From positions 43,198-107,197 of the forward strand of contig JAAYGB010000023.1 in NCBI GenBank assembly GCA_012727955.1: a stretch of DNA of 64,000 nucleotides. The letters run 5' to 3'. This DNA is from Bacillota bacterium (GTDB taxonomy: Bacteria; Bacillota; Limnochordia; DTU087; JAAYGB01). Positions within the stretch are counted from its first letter, which is position 1. Each line of letters starts with the position of its first letter. The translations under genes were made by a program, and so were the position numbers. Shown here one piece after another: positions 8,713 to 16,757 of the stretch. The notes under the pieces were generated by a model. That model did no database searches, was not told the origin of the DNA, and saw nothing but the letters and a program-made list of their open reading frames with translations.

Positions 8713-9204
8713 TTGCAAGAGGTGACGTCCAACAACTCAAATCATCTATGTAGGCGATGGATTACGGCTGAGGGCCTATGACGGCAGCTTTCATCAGGCG
8801 GTGCCCTGGTATCGGGACGGAGAAGTTTTCCATGGTTTCGAAGGAATAACGGACAAATCCCAGATTCCCGATGGGGACTATGTCTGGGCATGTATGAGTA
8901 CCTGTCTGATCATGGCCAGCTGTACTTCATTGAGGTCCTGGAAAACGGGAACTTTGTCCCGAACGGTGATGTTGCGCCAAAGGCCGAGACCCATCTATTC
9001 TTATTGGTGTAGGTTGGTATCGGGGCCGCGACATTGGAAAGAAGGTGATCAGGACCATCATTGATCGTGCCCGCCAGTTAGGGGGTGTACGGTTCTAGGA
9101 TCTATGACTACAATATTGCGTCTCAGAGGCTGCATGAGTCCCTGGGCTCTATGTGCATTGGTAAACAGAGTAAGGAATTGATCCATGAGTTAGATCTTGA
9201 ATGA
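8713..9204 (+). pseudogene. GNAT acetyltransferase pseudogene with several frameshifts
   Basis: A TTG at 8713 sits behind an AAGGAGGT site, but the coding signal moves between frames. Frame pieces read IYVGDGLRLRAYDGSF from 8744, then YEYLSDHGQLYFIEVLENG from 8893, then ILIGVGWYRGRDIGKKVIRT from 8997 (a GNAT acetyl-CoA loop), and finally IYDYNIASQRLHESLG from 9100 (the standard last GNAT helix), ending at TGA 9202. Shifts fall near 8741, 8890, 8992 and 9084, the last in a GGGGG run. Joined, the pieces give one full-length GNAT of about 160 residues, so the gene is a decayed relative of the others in this window. Sequencing indels could explain one or two shifts but hardly four. Confidence 0.75.
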
Positions 9205-9356
9205 GGGGATTGTCGACGGCTCCAGTGGCAATGGCTGGGTGACGGGACAGGGCTCAAAAATTGGGTCAGCTTGATGTGAGTCGTGAGGGTAATCCCGGTA
9301 TAGTAGCTTCTGACAGACAAATCATAGGTATTCCTCATATTTTTAGCCCAAATCCC

Positions 9357-9384
9357 TTGACTAAGTCTGGGGATGTGGTATGAT
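9357..9384 (+). promoter_or_regulatory. Sigma-A-type promoter of the riboswitch-SulP-Mrp operon
   Basis: TTGACT (9357-9362) and TATGAT (9379-9384) are separated by 16 bases. Transcription would start near 9391, some 45 bases before the riboswitch. A second strong -10 box TATAAT at 9411-9416 has no clear -35 partner and could give a start near 9423. Confidence 0.6.
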
Positions 9385-9431
9385 TGAGATGTCAGCTTTT
9401 CTTGCCAAGATATAATCAAAACATACATATG

Positions 9432-9560
9432 TACGTTATCTCCGAATTCCGTTAGGAAATGGGGGACCCTATCAAAGTGGGGTGAATCCTGGCTTGCGGT
9501 TTGCCAGGTAGGGCAACTTGGGAGCCCGAACCCGTCAGCTAACCCCGTAGGAGTGATCCA
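9432..9560 (+). ncRNA. c-di-AMP riboswitch aptamer (ydaO-yuaA leader class)
   Basis: The stretch carries the conserved blocks of the ydaO-yuaA motif in order: CCGAATTCCGTTAGG near the 5' end, GGGGGACC, GGGGTGAATCCTGGC (9478-9492), a variable hairpin GGCTTGCGGTTTGCC, GTAGGGCAACTTGGGAGCCC (9508-9525), and the closing CGAACCCGTCAGCTAACCCC with GTAGG. This class binds cyclic di-AMP and usually shuts off transcription of potassium, osmolyte or wall genes when the ligand is high. Here it precedes a terminator and then a SulP transporter with a Na+/H+ antiporter set. The match is by eye against the known consensus; exact helix ends are approximate. Confidence 0.92.
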
Positions 9561-9608
9561 AGCGTAGTGTATTAGTCCCGTAGAGGGTCTTTGCATGCGC
9601 TTTTTTTT
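9560..9608 (+). terminator. Riboswitch-controlled intrinsic terminator
   Basis: Immediately after the aptamer, AAGCGTA (9560-9566) can pair with TGCGCTT (9596-9602), with an inner CCC/GGG helix (9577-9579 with 9585-9587), followed by a run of eight or more T to 9608. The position directly after a c-di-AMP aptamer and 74 bases before the SulP start suggests ligand-dependent premature termination. Confidence 0.75.
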
Positions 9609-9681
9609 GTGTCTGCGCATCCTTCGGCGTTGATATAGATGGTTCACTACGAGGTATTACTAGGTATACGGGGGGATCTGT

Positions 9682-11241
9682 GTGCGTTCTTGGTGGGGAC
9701 GTTATCGCGGTGATGTGGCGGGTGGGCTTACCGCGGCGATTGTAGCTTTGCCCTTGGCATTGGCCTTTGGAATTGCTAGCGGCGCGGGAGCTATAGCTGG
9801 CTTGTATGCATCCATTTTTGGTGGCTTGGTGGCTTCGGTCTTTGGCGGCTGCGGGGTTCAGATCTCTGGGCCTACTGGAGCGATGACCGCAATCCTGGTC
9901 AGTCTGGTTGCCAAACATGGGTTGGGCGGTATGCTTTTGGCTGGTATCTTGGCAGGGCTGATGCAAATTGGTCTTGGCCTTTTGCGTTTAGGTAAGTTTG
10001 TGAAATATCTTCCTCAGCCGGTGATTGCCGGTTTCACCAATGGTATATCAATCTTGTTTTTCATGACAGCCATCGGTGATGCCGTTCAAGAACCTATCAT
10101 CACTTTGTTTACCGCGCTAGTGATCGTTCTTGCTGCACAACTCTTCAAGAGAGTCCCCGATTCTCTCTTTGGATTAGTCGCCGGTCTTGCCCTCAATCAA
10201 TTTATTGGTTCGTCACACGTAGTAGGCGAAGTTGCCTTTACAATACCGAAATTTACCTTTGGATTAATGCCGCTAGAGCACATTGGTTCTTTGATCATGC
10301 CTGCAGTTAGTATCTGCTTGCTGGGTAGCATATCGGCGTTATTGTCGGCACAGGTCACCGACAGCATGACCGAAAGCCAGCACGATAGTAACCGTGAGCT
10401 GGTAGGGCAGGGCCTGGGGAACCTTGTCTCCTGTGCAATTGGTGGTGTTCCCATTACTGGGGCCGTGGCTCGCTCCGGCATCAACGTTTACGCCGGGGGT
10501 CGTACCCGAGTTTCCGGTATTCTTCATTCCTTGTTTCTCGGGTTTATGGTCTTGGTCTTACAGCCCGTGGTAAGACGGATTCCGATGGCATCCTTGGCAG
10601 CGATTTTGATGGTATCGTCGGTGCGTACCGCTGATTGGAAGAGCTTAAGATTGATACCGCGAGCGCGGTGGTCCTACGGTGCCATTCTCATCTTCACCAC
10701 CATACTCACCGTGGTTCAGGATTTAGCAATAGCAGTAGTCGCGGGAGTAATCTTGGCCGTGATTGGGGTAGTAGTGGAGTTGGCTGCTTTGCCCCAGGGA
10801 AGGGAAGTATCCCATAAAGAAGAGCGGGAGCCTGCCTTATCTTACCAGGTACATAACGCCGTTCAGGTGTTGGCTTTTCATGGGCCGTTGTTCTTTGTAG
10901 GAGTGGAACAGGCAAGAAACCAGATCAAGCAGCTGGCCAACAAACCTATCTTGGTTCTAGATTTATCCGATGTTTCGATCCTCGATGAGACCGCTGCCTT
11001 GGCGCTACTGGACTTGGCAAGACGTCTGCAAGGACAGGGCAAGGCGCTCTATGTAGCGGGATTGAGTAAGAAGGCATTGCGCATGGTAACCCGGATGGGG
11101 TTGGTTAAGGAACTGGGACGGCAGCGGCTATGCAGAGATATTAATTGTGCCTTGCGACGGGCAGTTCGTGAGGCTATACAGCTGGAATCGGAAGAGTATA
11201 CATCTCCCAGTTGGCCCCCTGTGGCAGAGTTGAGTAGCTAG
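9682..11241 (+). CDS. SulP family anion transporter with STAS domain
   Basis: 519 residues. The N-terminal DVAGGLTAAIVALPLALAFG and the QISGPTGAMTAI segment are SulP signatures; roughly 10-14 hydrophobic segments span residues 10-385, and a cytoplasmic STAS domain (about 395-495, with VLDLSDVSILDETAALALLD) ends the protein. The family moves sulfate, bicarbonate or other anions, often with Na+ or H+. Its place as first gene behind a c-di-AMP riboswitch and upstream of a Na+/H+ antiporter set suggests Na+-coupled bicarbonate or sulfate uptake tied to ion balance (inference). GTG start with GGGGGAT ribosome site. Confidence 0.92.
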   Translation: MRSWWGRYRGDVAGGLTAAIVALPLALAFGIASGAGAIAGLYASIFGGLVASVFGGCGVQISGPTGAMTAILVSLVAKHGLGGMLLAGILAGLMQIGLGLLRLGKFVKYLPQPVIAGFTNGISILFFMTAIGDAVQEPIITLFTALVIVLAAQLFKRVPDSLFGLVAGLALNQFIGSSHVVGEVAFTIPKFTFGLMPLEHIGSLIMPAVSICLLGSISALLSAQVTDSMTESQHDSNRELVGQGLGNLVSCAIGGVPITGAVARSGINVYAGGRTRVSGILHSLFLGFMVLVLQPVVRRIPMASLAAILMVSSVRTADWKSLRLIPRARWSYGAILIFTTILTVVQDLAIAVVAGVILAVIGVVVELAALPQGREVSHKEEREPALSYQVHNAVQVLAFHGPLFFVGVEQARNQIKQLANKPILVLDLSDVSILDETAALALLDLARRLQGQGKALYVAGLSKKALRMVTRMGLVKELGRQRLCRDINCALRRAVREAIQLESEEYTSPSWPPVAELSS

Positions 11242-11306
11242 CCTCTTAAGGCCTGGCTCGGGGGGGGAGGTAGCAAGATTAGTAGTAAGGTAGGAGGGCG
11301 GTTATT

Positions 11307-11882
11307 TTGCGCAGGCGGGAAGTAATTATAGCTGGCTTGCTGTTATCCTTCTGGCTGGTATTAGCCGAAAGCTTTGATCTACAGCATATTTTAGCGGGTT
11401 TGGTACTAGCCGTGGGGACGGTGTGGCTGTGGCGGGATTTGTTTCCATATCTACCACGGGTTGCGGTGAAGGAAATGGTTCTTCTTGGGAGACTGGTGGT
11501 GCGGCTAATTGGTTTCGTGATTGCATCGAATATTGCCGTAGCCAAGACTGTTCTCTTTAATGGTCCTTCAGTGACGCCGACGATTATCATTATGCGGCCT
11601 CCCTTGGAAACTAATTGGGCCAGGGTACTTTTGGCCAATTGCATTACCATTACCCCGGGAACTGTAACGATTGATGTTCATCCGGAGACGGGGGAATTCA
11701 TGGTGCACGCTTTGACCACGGAGACGGCAGCAGATCTCCTGGATTGGCAGCTAATTCGAGAGATTGAAGAGATTGAGTTGTGGAGAAAGGAGAGGAAGGC
11801 ACGTGGTTTGGTTGTTGGTAGGGCTGATGACACTAATCCTCTTGGCTCTGTTGCGAGCCATTCTGGGTCCGACGGCCATTGA
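11307..11882 (+). CDS. mrpE: Mrp-type Na+/H+ antiporter subunit E (MrpE/MnhE, MbhA-like)
   Basis: 191 residues. Two N-terminal membrane segments are followed by the cytoplasmic MrpE domain with the typical LLANCITITPGTVTIDV and HALTTETA motifs. MrpE is one of the small subunits of the multi-subunit Na+(Li+)/H+ antiporter in the cytoplasmic membrane. TTG start behind TAGGAGGG. It is the first of nine tightly packed genes and overlaps the next by 80 bases, which supports translational coupling. The last 20 residues, which run over the start of mrpF, are not conserved-looking. Confidence 0.92.
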   Translation: MRRREVIIAGLLLSFWLVLAESFDLQHILAGLVLAVGTVWLWRDLFPYLPRVAVKEMVLLGRLVVRLIGFVIASNIAVAKTVLFNGPSVTPTIIIMRPPLETNWARVLLANCITITPGTVTIDVHPETGEFMVHALTTETAADLLDWQLIREIEEIELWRKERKARGLVVGRADDTNPLGSVASHSGSDGH

Positions 11883-12114
11883 TCGTCTACTGGCCATTAA
11901 TGCCATTAGCAGTATGATCGTGGCGATTATTCTATTACTCGCTTTCTTCCACGATAATTACAGCTTCGTCGACGTGGCCATAGTCTTTGTCTTGTGCGGA
12001 TTTATTGGAAACCTGTGGATACTTCGGGTGTTGGCTCCCGACAGCTGGAACCAGCGATTGTCACAGGTAAAGGGGATTCTAGAAAAGGAAGAGGAAGTGG
12101 TCTCTAGTGATTAG
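11803..12114 (+). CDS. mrpF: Mrp-type antiporter subunit F (MrpF/MnhF, MbhB-like)
   Basis: 103 residues from the GTG at 11803, chosen because an AAGGAGAGG site lies 7 bases upstream and because MrpF proteins begin just before the first helix. An in-frame TTG at 11764 would add 13 residues without hydrophobic character. Three membrane helices are seen, with the family core LLRAILGPTAIDRLLAINA and SFVDVAIVFVLCGFIGNL. MrpF is a small membrane subunit of the Na+/H+ antiporter. It overlaps both neighbours. Confidence 0.92.
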   Translation: MVWLLVGLMTLILLALLRAILGPTAIDRLLAINAISSMIVAIILLLAFFHDNYSFVDVAIVFVLCGFIGNLWILRVLAPDSWNQRLSQVKGILEKEEEVVSSD

Positions 12115-12418
12115 GTGGCTAGCAGGGATATGTTTCGTCGGGTCTTTTCTAGCCTTTACTATCAGCACCCTGGGATTATTTCGCCTTCCTGATCCCTATA
12201 GCCGGCTGCACGGAGTTTCGGTAGGTGACACTCTTGGGATAGGTCTGGTTGGTTTGGGCCTAGTTCTTCTAAGTCCTACTGCTGCTCTTCGGATTAAGCT
12301 TCTGGTGGTGCTGATCCTGTTCTGGCTCATCAATCCAGTCATGAGCCATATGGTTGCTAAGGGCGGTCTTGTAAGGGGAGTGCGACCCACTCAGGGTACA
12401 AAGGTGATGCGGGAGTGA
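12107..12418 (+). CDS. mrpG: Mrp-type antiporter subunit G (MrpG/MnhG, MbhC-like)
   Basis: 103 residues with three membrane helices and the diagnostic FRLPDPYSRLHGVSVGDTLG motif of MrpG. GTG start at 12107 overlapping the mrpF end by eight bases, with a GGAAGAGGAAG site. It is a small hydrophobic subunit of the antiporter complex. Confidence 0.93.
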   Translation: MIRWLAGICFVGSFLAFTISTLGLFRLPDPYSRLHGVSVGDTLGIGLVGLGLVLLSPTAALRIKLLVVLILFWLINPVMSHMVAKGGLVRGVRPTQGTKVMRE

Positions 12419-12675
12419 CAGAAGTGGCGATGACTGGTACAGATTATGGCATTATGGCTATGCTCAGTTTGCTTATTATTGCGTCCTTAGCGATGTATTG
12501 GATCAAGGACTTGATTCACGCTGTTGTTGTTTACGGAGCCTATAGTTTGGTTATGGCCTTGGTGTGGCTGGCGATGAATACTCCAGATTTAGCTATAACC
12601 GAAGCAGCAGCGGGGATAGGGACGACGGTGTTGATGATGGTTGTTATCTACCGAACCAACCGGAGGGAGGAATGA
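12415..12675 (+). CDS. MbhD-like subunit (DUF4040), equivalent to part of the MrpA C-terminus
   Basis: 86 residues, three hydrophobic segments, with the DUF4040 core KDLIHAVVVYGAYSLVMALV and NTPDLAITEAAAGIG. In canonical Mrp systems this NuoJ-like module is fused to the end of MrpA; here it is a separate gene, as MbhD is in archaeal membrane-bound hydrogenases. GTG start overlapping mrpG by four bases. Conserved acidic Glu in ITEA is expected to lie in a membrane helix and take part in ion movement. Confidence 0.88.
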   Translation: MTEVAMTGTDYGIMAMLSLLIIASLAMYWIKDLIHAVVVYGAYSLVMALVWLAMNTPDLAITEAAAGIGTTVLMMVVIYRTNRREE

Positions 12676-12974
12676 AGATGAAATTTCGCAGATTATTATT
12701 TTTTCTCCTCGCTCTGTTGGTCGGTTACGTGATGGTGGTTACTATTGCAGAGTTGCCGCCCTATGGAATTCCCCAGGGCCCTTCGGATAATATCGTTAGT
12801 CAACGGTATATTCACAATGCCTTGGAAGATACTGGTGCCACCAACATGATCACTGCCATCGTCGTAGACTACCGAGCCTATGATACGTTGTTTGAGACGA
12901 CGGTTCTCTTTACAGCTGTTATGGCAGTACTTGTCACCCTCAAGACCGGTGTAGGAAAGAAGGGAGACCAATGA
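12672..12974 (+). CDS. MbhE-like subunit (MrpA C-terminal/MrpB N-terminal-like)
   Basis: 100 residues from ATG 12672, chosen for the GGGAGG site six bases upstream and the ATGA overlap with the preceding stop; upstream in-frame codons are not membrane-like. One N-terminal helix, an extracytoplasmic loop (ELPPYGIPQG ... SQRYIHNALEDTGATN) and a second helix (YRAYDTLFETTVLFTAVMAV) match MbhE and the corresponding end of MrpA. In one-gene MrpA proteins this part is fused; its separation supports an Mbh-type layout. Confidence 0.87.
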   Translation: MKMKFRRLLFFLLALLVGYVMVVTIAELPPYGIPQGPSDNIVSQRYIHNALEDTGATNMITAIVVDYRAYDTLFETTVLFTAVMAVLVTLKTGVGKKGDQ

Positions 12975-13396
12975 GAGATCTAATTCTAAAGCGGATTCTT
13001 ACCATACTTCTTCCCTTTATCCAAATGTATGGATTGTATGTGATCTTTCATGGACATCTTTCTCCCGGCGGTGGATTCGCTGGTGGAATGATTGTAGGGT
13101 TAGGATTTATTGGCTTTGCTACTGTGTTTGGCTTGGAGCGAGGAAGTGACAAGTTGCCCCACTGGGTGACCACCATGGCGGAGAGCTTTGGCACTCTGTG
13201 GTACGGGGCTATCGGTTTGGTGGGTATTCTGCGGGGAACTTCATTCTTGATGAACAAGCAGGCCGGTGTGCCGGTAGGTCAAGCCGGAGACTTGTTCTCT
13301 GGTGGGTTAGTCTTTCTTATTACATTGGGCATCGGGGTAAAGGTAGCGAGCACGATGGTTACTCTGTTCTTCGCCCTAACGGAGGAGGAGAACTGA
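12971..13396 (+). CDS. mrpB: Mrp-type antiporter subunit B (MrpB/MnhB, MbhF-like)
   Basis: 141 residues with four membrane helices and the MnhB hallmark GLYVIFHGHLSPGGGFAGGM. It overlaps the upstream stop by ATGA and its own stop overlaps the mrpC start. MrpB is a membrane subunit of the Na+/H+ antiporter; the family length is about 140. Confidence 0.94.
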   Translation: MRDLILKRILTILLPFIQMYGLYVIFHGHLSPGGGFAGGMIVGLGFIGFATVFGLERGSDKLPHWVTTMAESFGTLWYGAIGLVGILRGTSFLMNKQAGVPVGQAGDLFSGGLVFLITLGIGVKVASTMVTLFFALTEEEN

Positions 13397-13779
13397 TGAG
13401 CAGTCTTTGGGGCAGGGTGTTGATCAACTACCCATACTTCATGGCGGCGATCTTGTTCGTCATTGGAGTCGTGACGGTACTGACTCGGTCTAACCTGTTT
13501 AAGAAGCTACTGGGAATCAACATCATGGAAAGTGCCATTTATCTTACCTTTGTTGCCGCCAGTAATCGCCGGGATGGAGTAGTGCCTATTCTGGATCTAG
13601 CTAATCCAGAGCAGCCTTACATTAACCCTTTGCCATCGGCCCTGATGTTGACCGGAATCGTGGTTAGTGTTAGCGTTACTGCCTTTGCCTTGGCTCTGAT
13701 TGTCAGGTTGTATCGTTCTTATCACACAACCGATGCCCGGCAGATTTCGCGGATGAAAGATGAGGTGACGAATGGATGA
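13396..13779 (+). CDS. mrpC: Mrp-type antiporter subunit C (MrpC/MnhC, NuoK-like)
   Basis: 127 residues from ATG 13396 (TGATG overlap with mrpB, GGAGGAGGAG site just upstream). The open frame extends further 5' inside mrpB but without membrane character. Three helices match NuoK-like MrpC, including LFKKLLGINIMESAIYL with the conserved membrane Glu, and the family's PLPSALMLTGIVVSVSVTAF. It probably forms part of the proton path beside the large subunits. Confidence 0.94.
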   Translation: MSSLWGRVLINYPYFMAAILFVIGVVTVLTRSNLFKKLLGINIMESAIYLTFVAASNRRDGVVPILDLANPEQPYINPLPSALMLTGIVVSVSVTAFALALIVRLYRSYHTTDARQISRMKDEVTNG

Positions 13780-15269
13780 CGGCAACATTGAAGCAACATT
13801 TACCAGTACTATTAGTCGTTGGCCCTTTGCTCGTCGCCTATATCCTTCCAGTATTATTCCGAAGAACCCGGTTGATTAGGGGTCTGACTGTCGCCATCGT
13901 AGCTCTGGGCCTATTGGGAACCGGGTACTTGGCAATTTTTCTCCTTCCCTCTGTCGGTTCGTCCATTGTCTACGGGGTGGGAGGTTGGTCAGCGCCCTGG
14001 GGAATAGAACTTGTGGCGGGAAACCTCGGCGTATTCTTTGCATTGATGGTTACGGGAGTGGGGTTGCCGATATCCCTATATGCCTGCGGCGCTCTGGGTC
14101 AAGAGGTGAGCCCTTCAGAAACGAGGAGTAAGTTTCTCGTCCTCTATCTGTTGTTAACGGGTGCTTTGGCTGGAATGGCCTTTACCAATGACATGTTCAA
14201 TATCTTTGTTCTAGTGGAAGTAGCTACTTTGAGCTGTTGTGGTCTGGTTAGTGCTCGCAGGGGAGCTAAAGCGGCATCGGCTGCCTTCAACTATCTGGTC
14301 TTGGCTACGATTGGCTCAAGCTTCATTCTAGCCGGGATCGGAATGGTTTACATTACGACTGGACACCTCAACATAGGCTTTGCCAACGGAGAATTAGTCA
14401 AGGCTTGGTCAACGTATCCCCATGTGATTTGGCTGGCGGTTAGTTTCTTCTTAGTGGGTTTTGGTGTCAAGGGAGCGTTATTTCCTCTACATGTTTGGCT
14501 GCCTGACGCGCATTCCAGTGCGCCAACTCCTGCCAGTGCCATCCTCTCGGCTTTGGCCGTTAAGGGATATGCCCTATGTCTGATGAAAATCTTGTACGGT
14601 GTCTTCGGTGCTTCCTTGATTACCACCCTAGGGGTGAACCGGATTTTGGTTATCTTGGGGATGGTCGGAACTATGGCGGCATCGATTCTGGCCTTGGGCC
14701 AGGAAGAGCTCAAGCGTCGGTTGGCCTTTTCAACGGTGGCTCAAGTGGGTTATGTCTTCTTGGGTTTGGGACTGGTGAATGTCACCGGTCTGACCGGTAC
14801 TCTCTATCACATGGCTAGTCACGCCATGATCAAGTCCAGTCTGTTCTTGGCGGCCGGAACGATAGTTACTACCACAGGGAAGACCCGAATTAGTGAGCTG
14901 GCGGGCATCGGCAAGAAGATGCCGGTCACAATGGCGGTTTTCACCATCGCTAGTCTTGGCCTCGTTGGCATACCCCTGTTTTCAGGTTTCGTAGGCAAAT
15001 GGTATCTACTGCTGGGAAGTCTGGAAGTCGGGGGGGTCCTGGCAGCGGCGGTGATTATTCTTGGCAGCGTTCTCTGTGCCGCGTATCTCTTTCCCATTAT
15101 TCGGGTGGCTTATTTTGAGCCTGCCCCTCAGGAAGATTGGCAGGATCCCGGTGTACTAGAGAAGATCGCTATGATTGGACTAGCCGTTGGAGTACTAGTC
15201 CTTGGCACTGTTCCAGGATCATATTTGGAGATGGCTGTACAAGCTGCTTCGGAACTACTGTTCAAATAA
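13776..15269 (+). CDS. mrpD: MrpD/MbhH-like large antiporter subunit (NuoN/NuoM type)
   Basis: 497 residues and about 14 membrane helices. Signature sites are the conserved Glu in NMFNIFVLVEVATLS-like helix 5 (NDMFNIFVLVEVATL), and GVKGALFPLHVWLPDAHSSA (about residues 232-251) with the lysine and histidine used in proton transfer in complex I-type antiporter subunits. This is the first of three homologous large subunits. ATG 13776 overlaps the mrpC stop. By order it corresponds to MbhH. Confidence 0.92.
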   Translation: MTATLKQHLPVLLVVGPLLVAYILPVLFRRTRLIRGLTVAIVALGLLGTGYLAIFLLPSVGSSIVYGVGGWSAPWGIELVAGNLGVFFALMVTGVGLPISLYACGALGQEVSPSETRSKFLVLYLLLTGALAGMAFTNDMFNIFVLVEVATLSCCGLVSARRGAKAASAAFNYLVLATIGSSFILAGIGMVYITTGHLNIGFANGELVKAWSTYPHVIWLAVSFFLVGFGVKGALFPLHVWLPDAHSSAPTPASAILSALAVKGYALCLMKILYGVFGASLITTLGVNRILVILGMVGTMAASILALGQEELKRRLAFSTVAQVGYVFLGLGLVNVTGLTGTLYHMASHAMIKSSLFLAAGTIVTTTGKTRISELAGIGKKMPVTMAVFTIASLGLVGIPLFSGFVGKWYLLLGSLEVGGVLAAAVIILGSVLCAAYLFPIIRVAYFEPAPQEDWQDPGVLEKIAMIGLAVGVLVLGTVPGSYLEMAVQAASELLFK

Positions 15270-15292
15270 ACCGGAAAGTGGAGGTGGGGTAG

Positions 15293-16738
15293 GTGAGCAA
15301 CTTAACTTTGGCTCTGCTCAGTGGGGTCCTGGGAGCGGTGGTTTTGTCCTTCACGGACCGAGTCAGGAGCGGGATACGCAATACACTGACATTGGCCTTT
15401 GCACTTTCCGGCGCTTGGTTTACTTGGCAGGTGGCCCTAGCTGTAATGGCCGGGGAGTCGGTGGGTCTGACAATGAGGTTGGGTGGGCTGACCTGGAGTC
15501 TTCGGGCTGATCCACTGGGCGTAGTCTTTGGTCTTATAGTCTCATCCCTGTGGGTACTGGCTACCGTCTATTCCTTCGGATATATGAATGGCGAACCCAG
15601 GCAACGCACTTATTATACATTCTTCCTGTTATCCTTTGCTGTGACTTTGGGGGTGGCCTTTTCTGGCAACTTGTTGACTCTGTATTTGTGTTATGAGTTG
15701 TTAACCTTTGCCACCTATCCCTTGGTGATTCATCAGCGGGATGAGGAAGCGGTTAAGGCAGGATCCAAGTACATTATCTATAGTCTATCCGGTGCTGGAG
15801 CGATTTTGGTAGCGATGGTGGTTACCTATCTCTTGGCAGGTAGCCTAGAATTTACCGGTAGACCTCTATTGGCAGCGGTGGGATCCCGGCGGGGCCTGGG
15901 CTGGCTCTTGGCTCTGTTTGTCGCAGGATTTGGAGTTAAGGCTGCGCTGATGCCCTTGCATCGGTGGTTGCCCGCAGCCATGGTGGCTCCCACTCCAGTA
16001 AGCGCTTTGCTCCACGCCGTGGCTGTAGTTAACTCTGGGGTTTTTGGTCTACTGCGGGTAATCTATTCCATCTTTGGCCCTGAGCTGGTGTCACAGCTGG
16101 CCCTGGGACGATGGTTGCCCTGGATCGCGGCCTTTACAATCCTGGCCGGTTCTGTGATTGCCCTGCGGCAGGACGTTCTAAAGAGAAGACTGGCGTATTC
16201 CACCATCAGTCAACTGTCCTATATTCTCATGGGGGCCTTTATCCTACATCCCTGGGCTCTGGCTGGGGCTCTGATCCACATGGTGAGCCATTCTCTTTTG
16301 AAGATGGCACTGTTTTTTGGGGCAGGGATTGTCGCCAAGGGGACGGGCAGGGTGAATGTTAGCCAGATGCCGGGTGTCGGTTGGCAGTTTCCCTTGACCT
16401 TTGGTGCCTTTGGTGTGGCTTGTCTTGGTATGATCGGTATGCTGCCCCTTAACGCCTTCTGGGGCAAGTATTATCTGATGAAGGGCGGCATCGCCAGCGG
16501 AAGTTGGCCCCTAGCTTTGGTGTTGATTGTCAGTGGTCTATTGAACGCCTGCTACTTTGTCCCCATTGTGGTCTCAGCCTTTAGCGGCGAGGCTTCTGGT
16601 AGAAAGTTGGAAAGGGGCGGGCAGGTTGTTTGGATGTTGGCTCCGACCCTTGGTTTGGTGGTAGGGGCATTGGTCATGGGTGTAGCGCCAGGAATTGTCT
16701 GGCCGGCTATTACAGCTATCGTTGATGCTTTCTTCTAA
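15293..16738 (+). CDS. Second large antiporter-like subunit (NuoL/MrpA-MrpD family)
   Basis: 481 residues, about 14 helices. Motifs include NLLTLYLCYELLTFATYPLV with the helix 5 Glu and FGVKAALMPLHRWLPAAMVA followed by PTPVSALLHAVAVVNSGVFG, which resembles the NuoL and MrpA branch more than MrpD. GTG start 15293 behind GGAGGTGGGG. Coming straight after mrpD, it is an additional proton-path subunit not found at this position in the simple Mbh ion module. It might take the place of the N-terminal part of MrpA, which is otherwise missing from this operon. Confidence 0.9.
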   Translation: MSNLTLALLSGVLGAVVLSFTDRVRSGIRNTLTLAFALSGAWFTWQVALAVMAGESVGLTMRLGGLTWSLRADPLGVVFGLIVSSLWVLATVYSFGYMNGEPRQRTYYTFFLLSFAVTLGVAFSGNLLTLYLCYELLTFATYPLVIHQRDEEAVKAGSKYIIYSLSGAGAILVAMVVTYLLAGSLEFTGRPLLAAVGSRRGLGWLLALFVAGFGVKAALMPLHRWLPAAMVAPTPVSALLHAVAVVNSGVFGLLRVIYSIFGPELVSQLALGRWLPWIAAFTILAGSVIALRQDVLKRRLAYSTISQLSYILMGAFILHPWALAGALIHMVSHSLLKMALFFGAGIVAKGTGRVNVSQMPGVGWQFPLTFGAFGVACLGMIGMLPLNAFWGKYYLMKGGIASGSWPLALVLIVSGLLNACYFVPIVVSAFSGEASGRKLERGGQVVWMLAPTLGLVVGALVMGVAPGIVWPAITAIVDAFF

Positions 16739-16757
16739 AATAAAGGGGTGAAACAGC

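Noticed and set aside
9123..9966. Minus-strand ORFs opposite the riboswitch and the SulP start
   Set aside because: They run through the structured leader and the SulP gene antisense; composition (many His, Gln, Ser, Arg) is typical of shadow frames.
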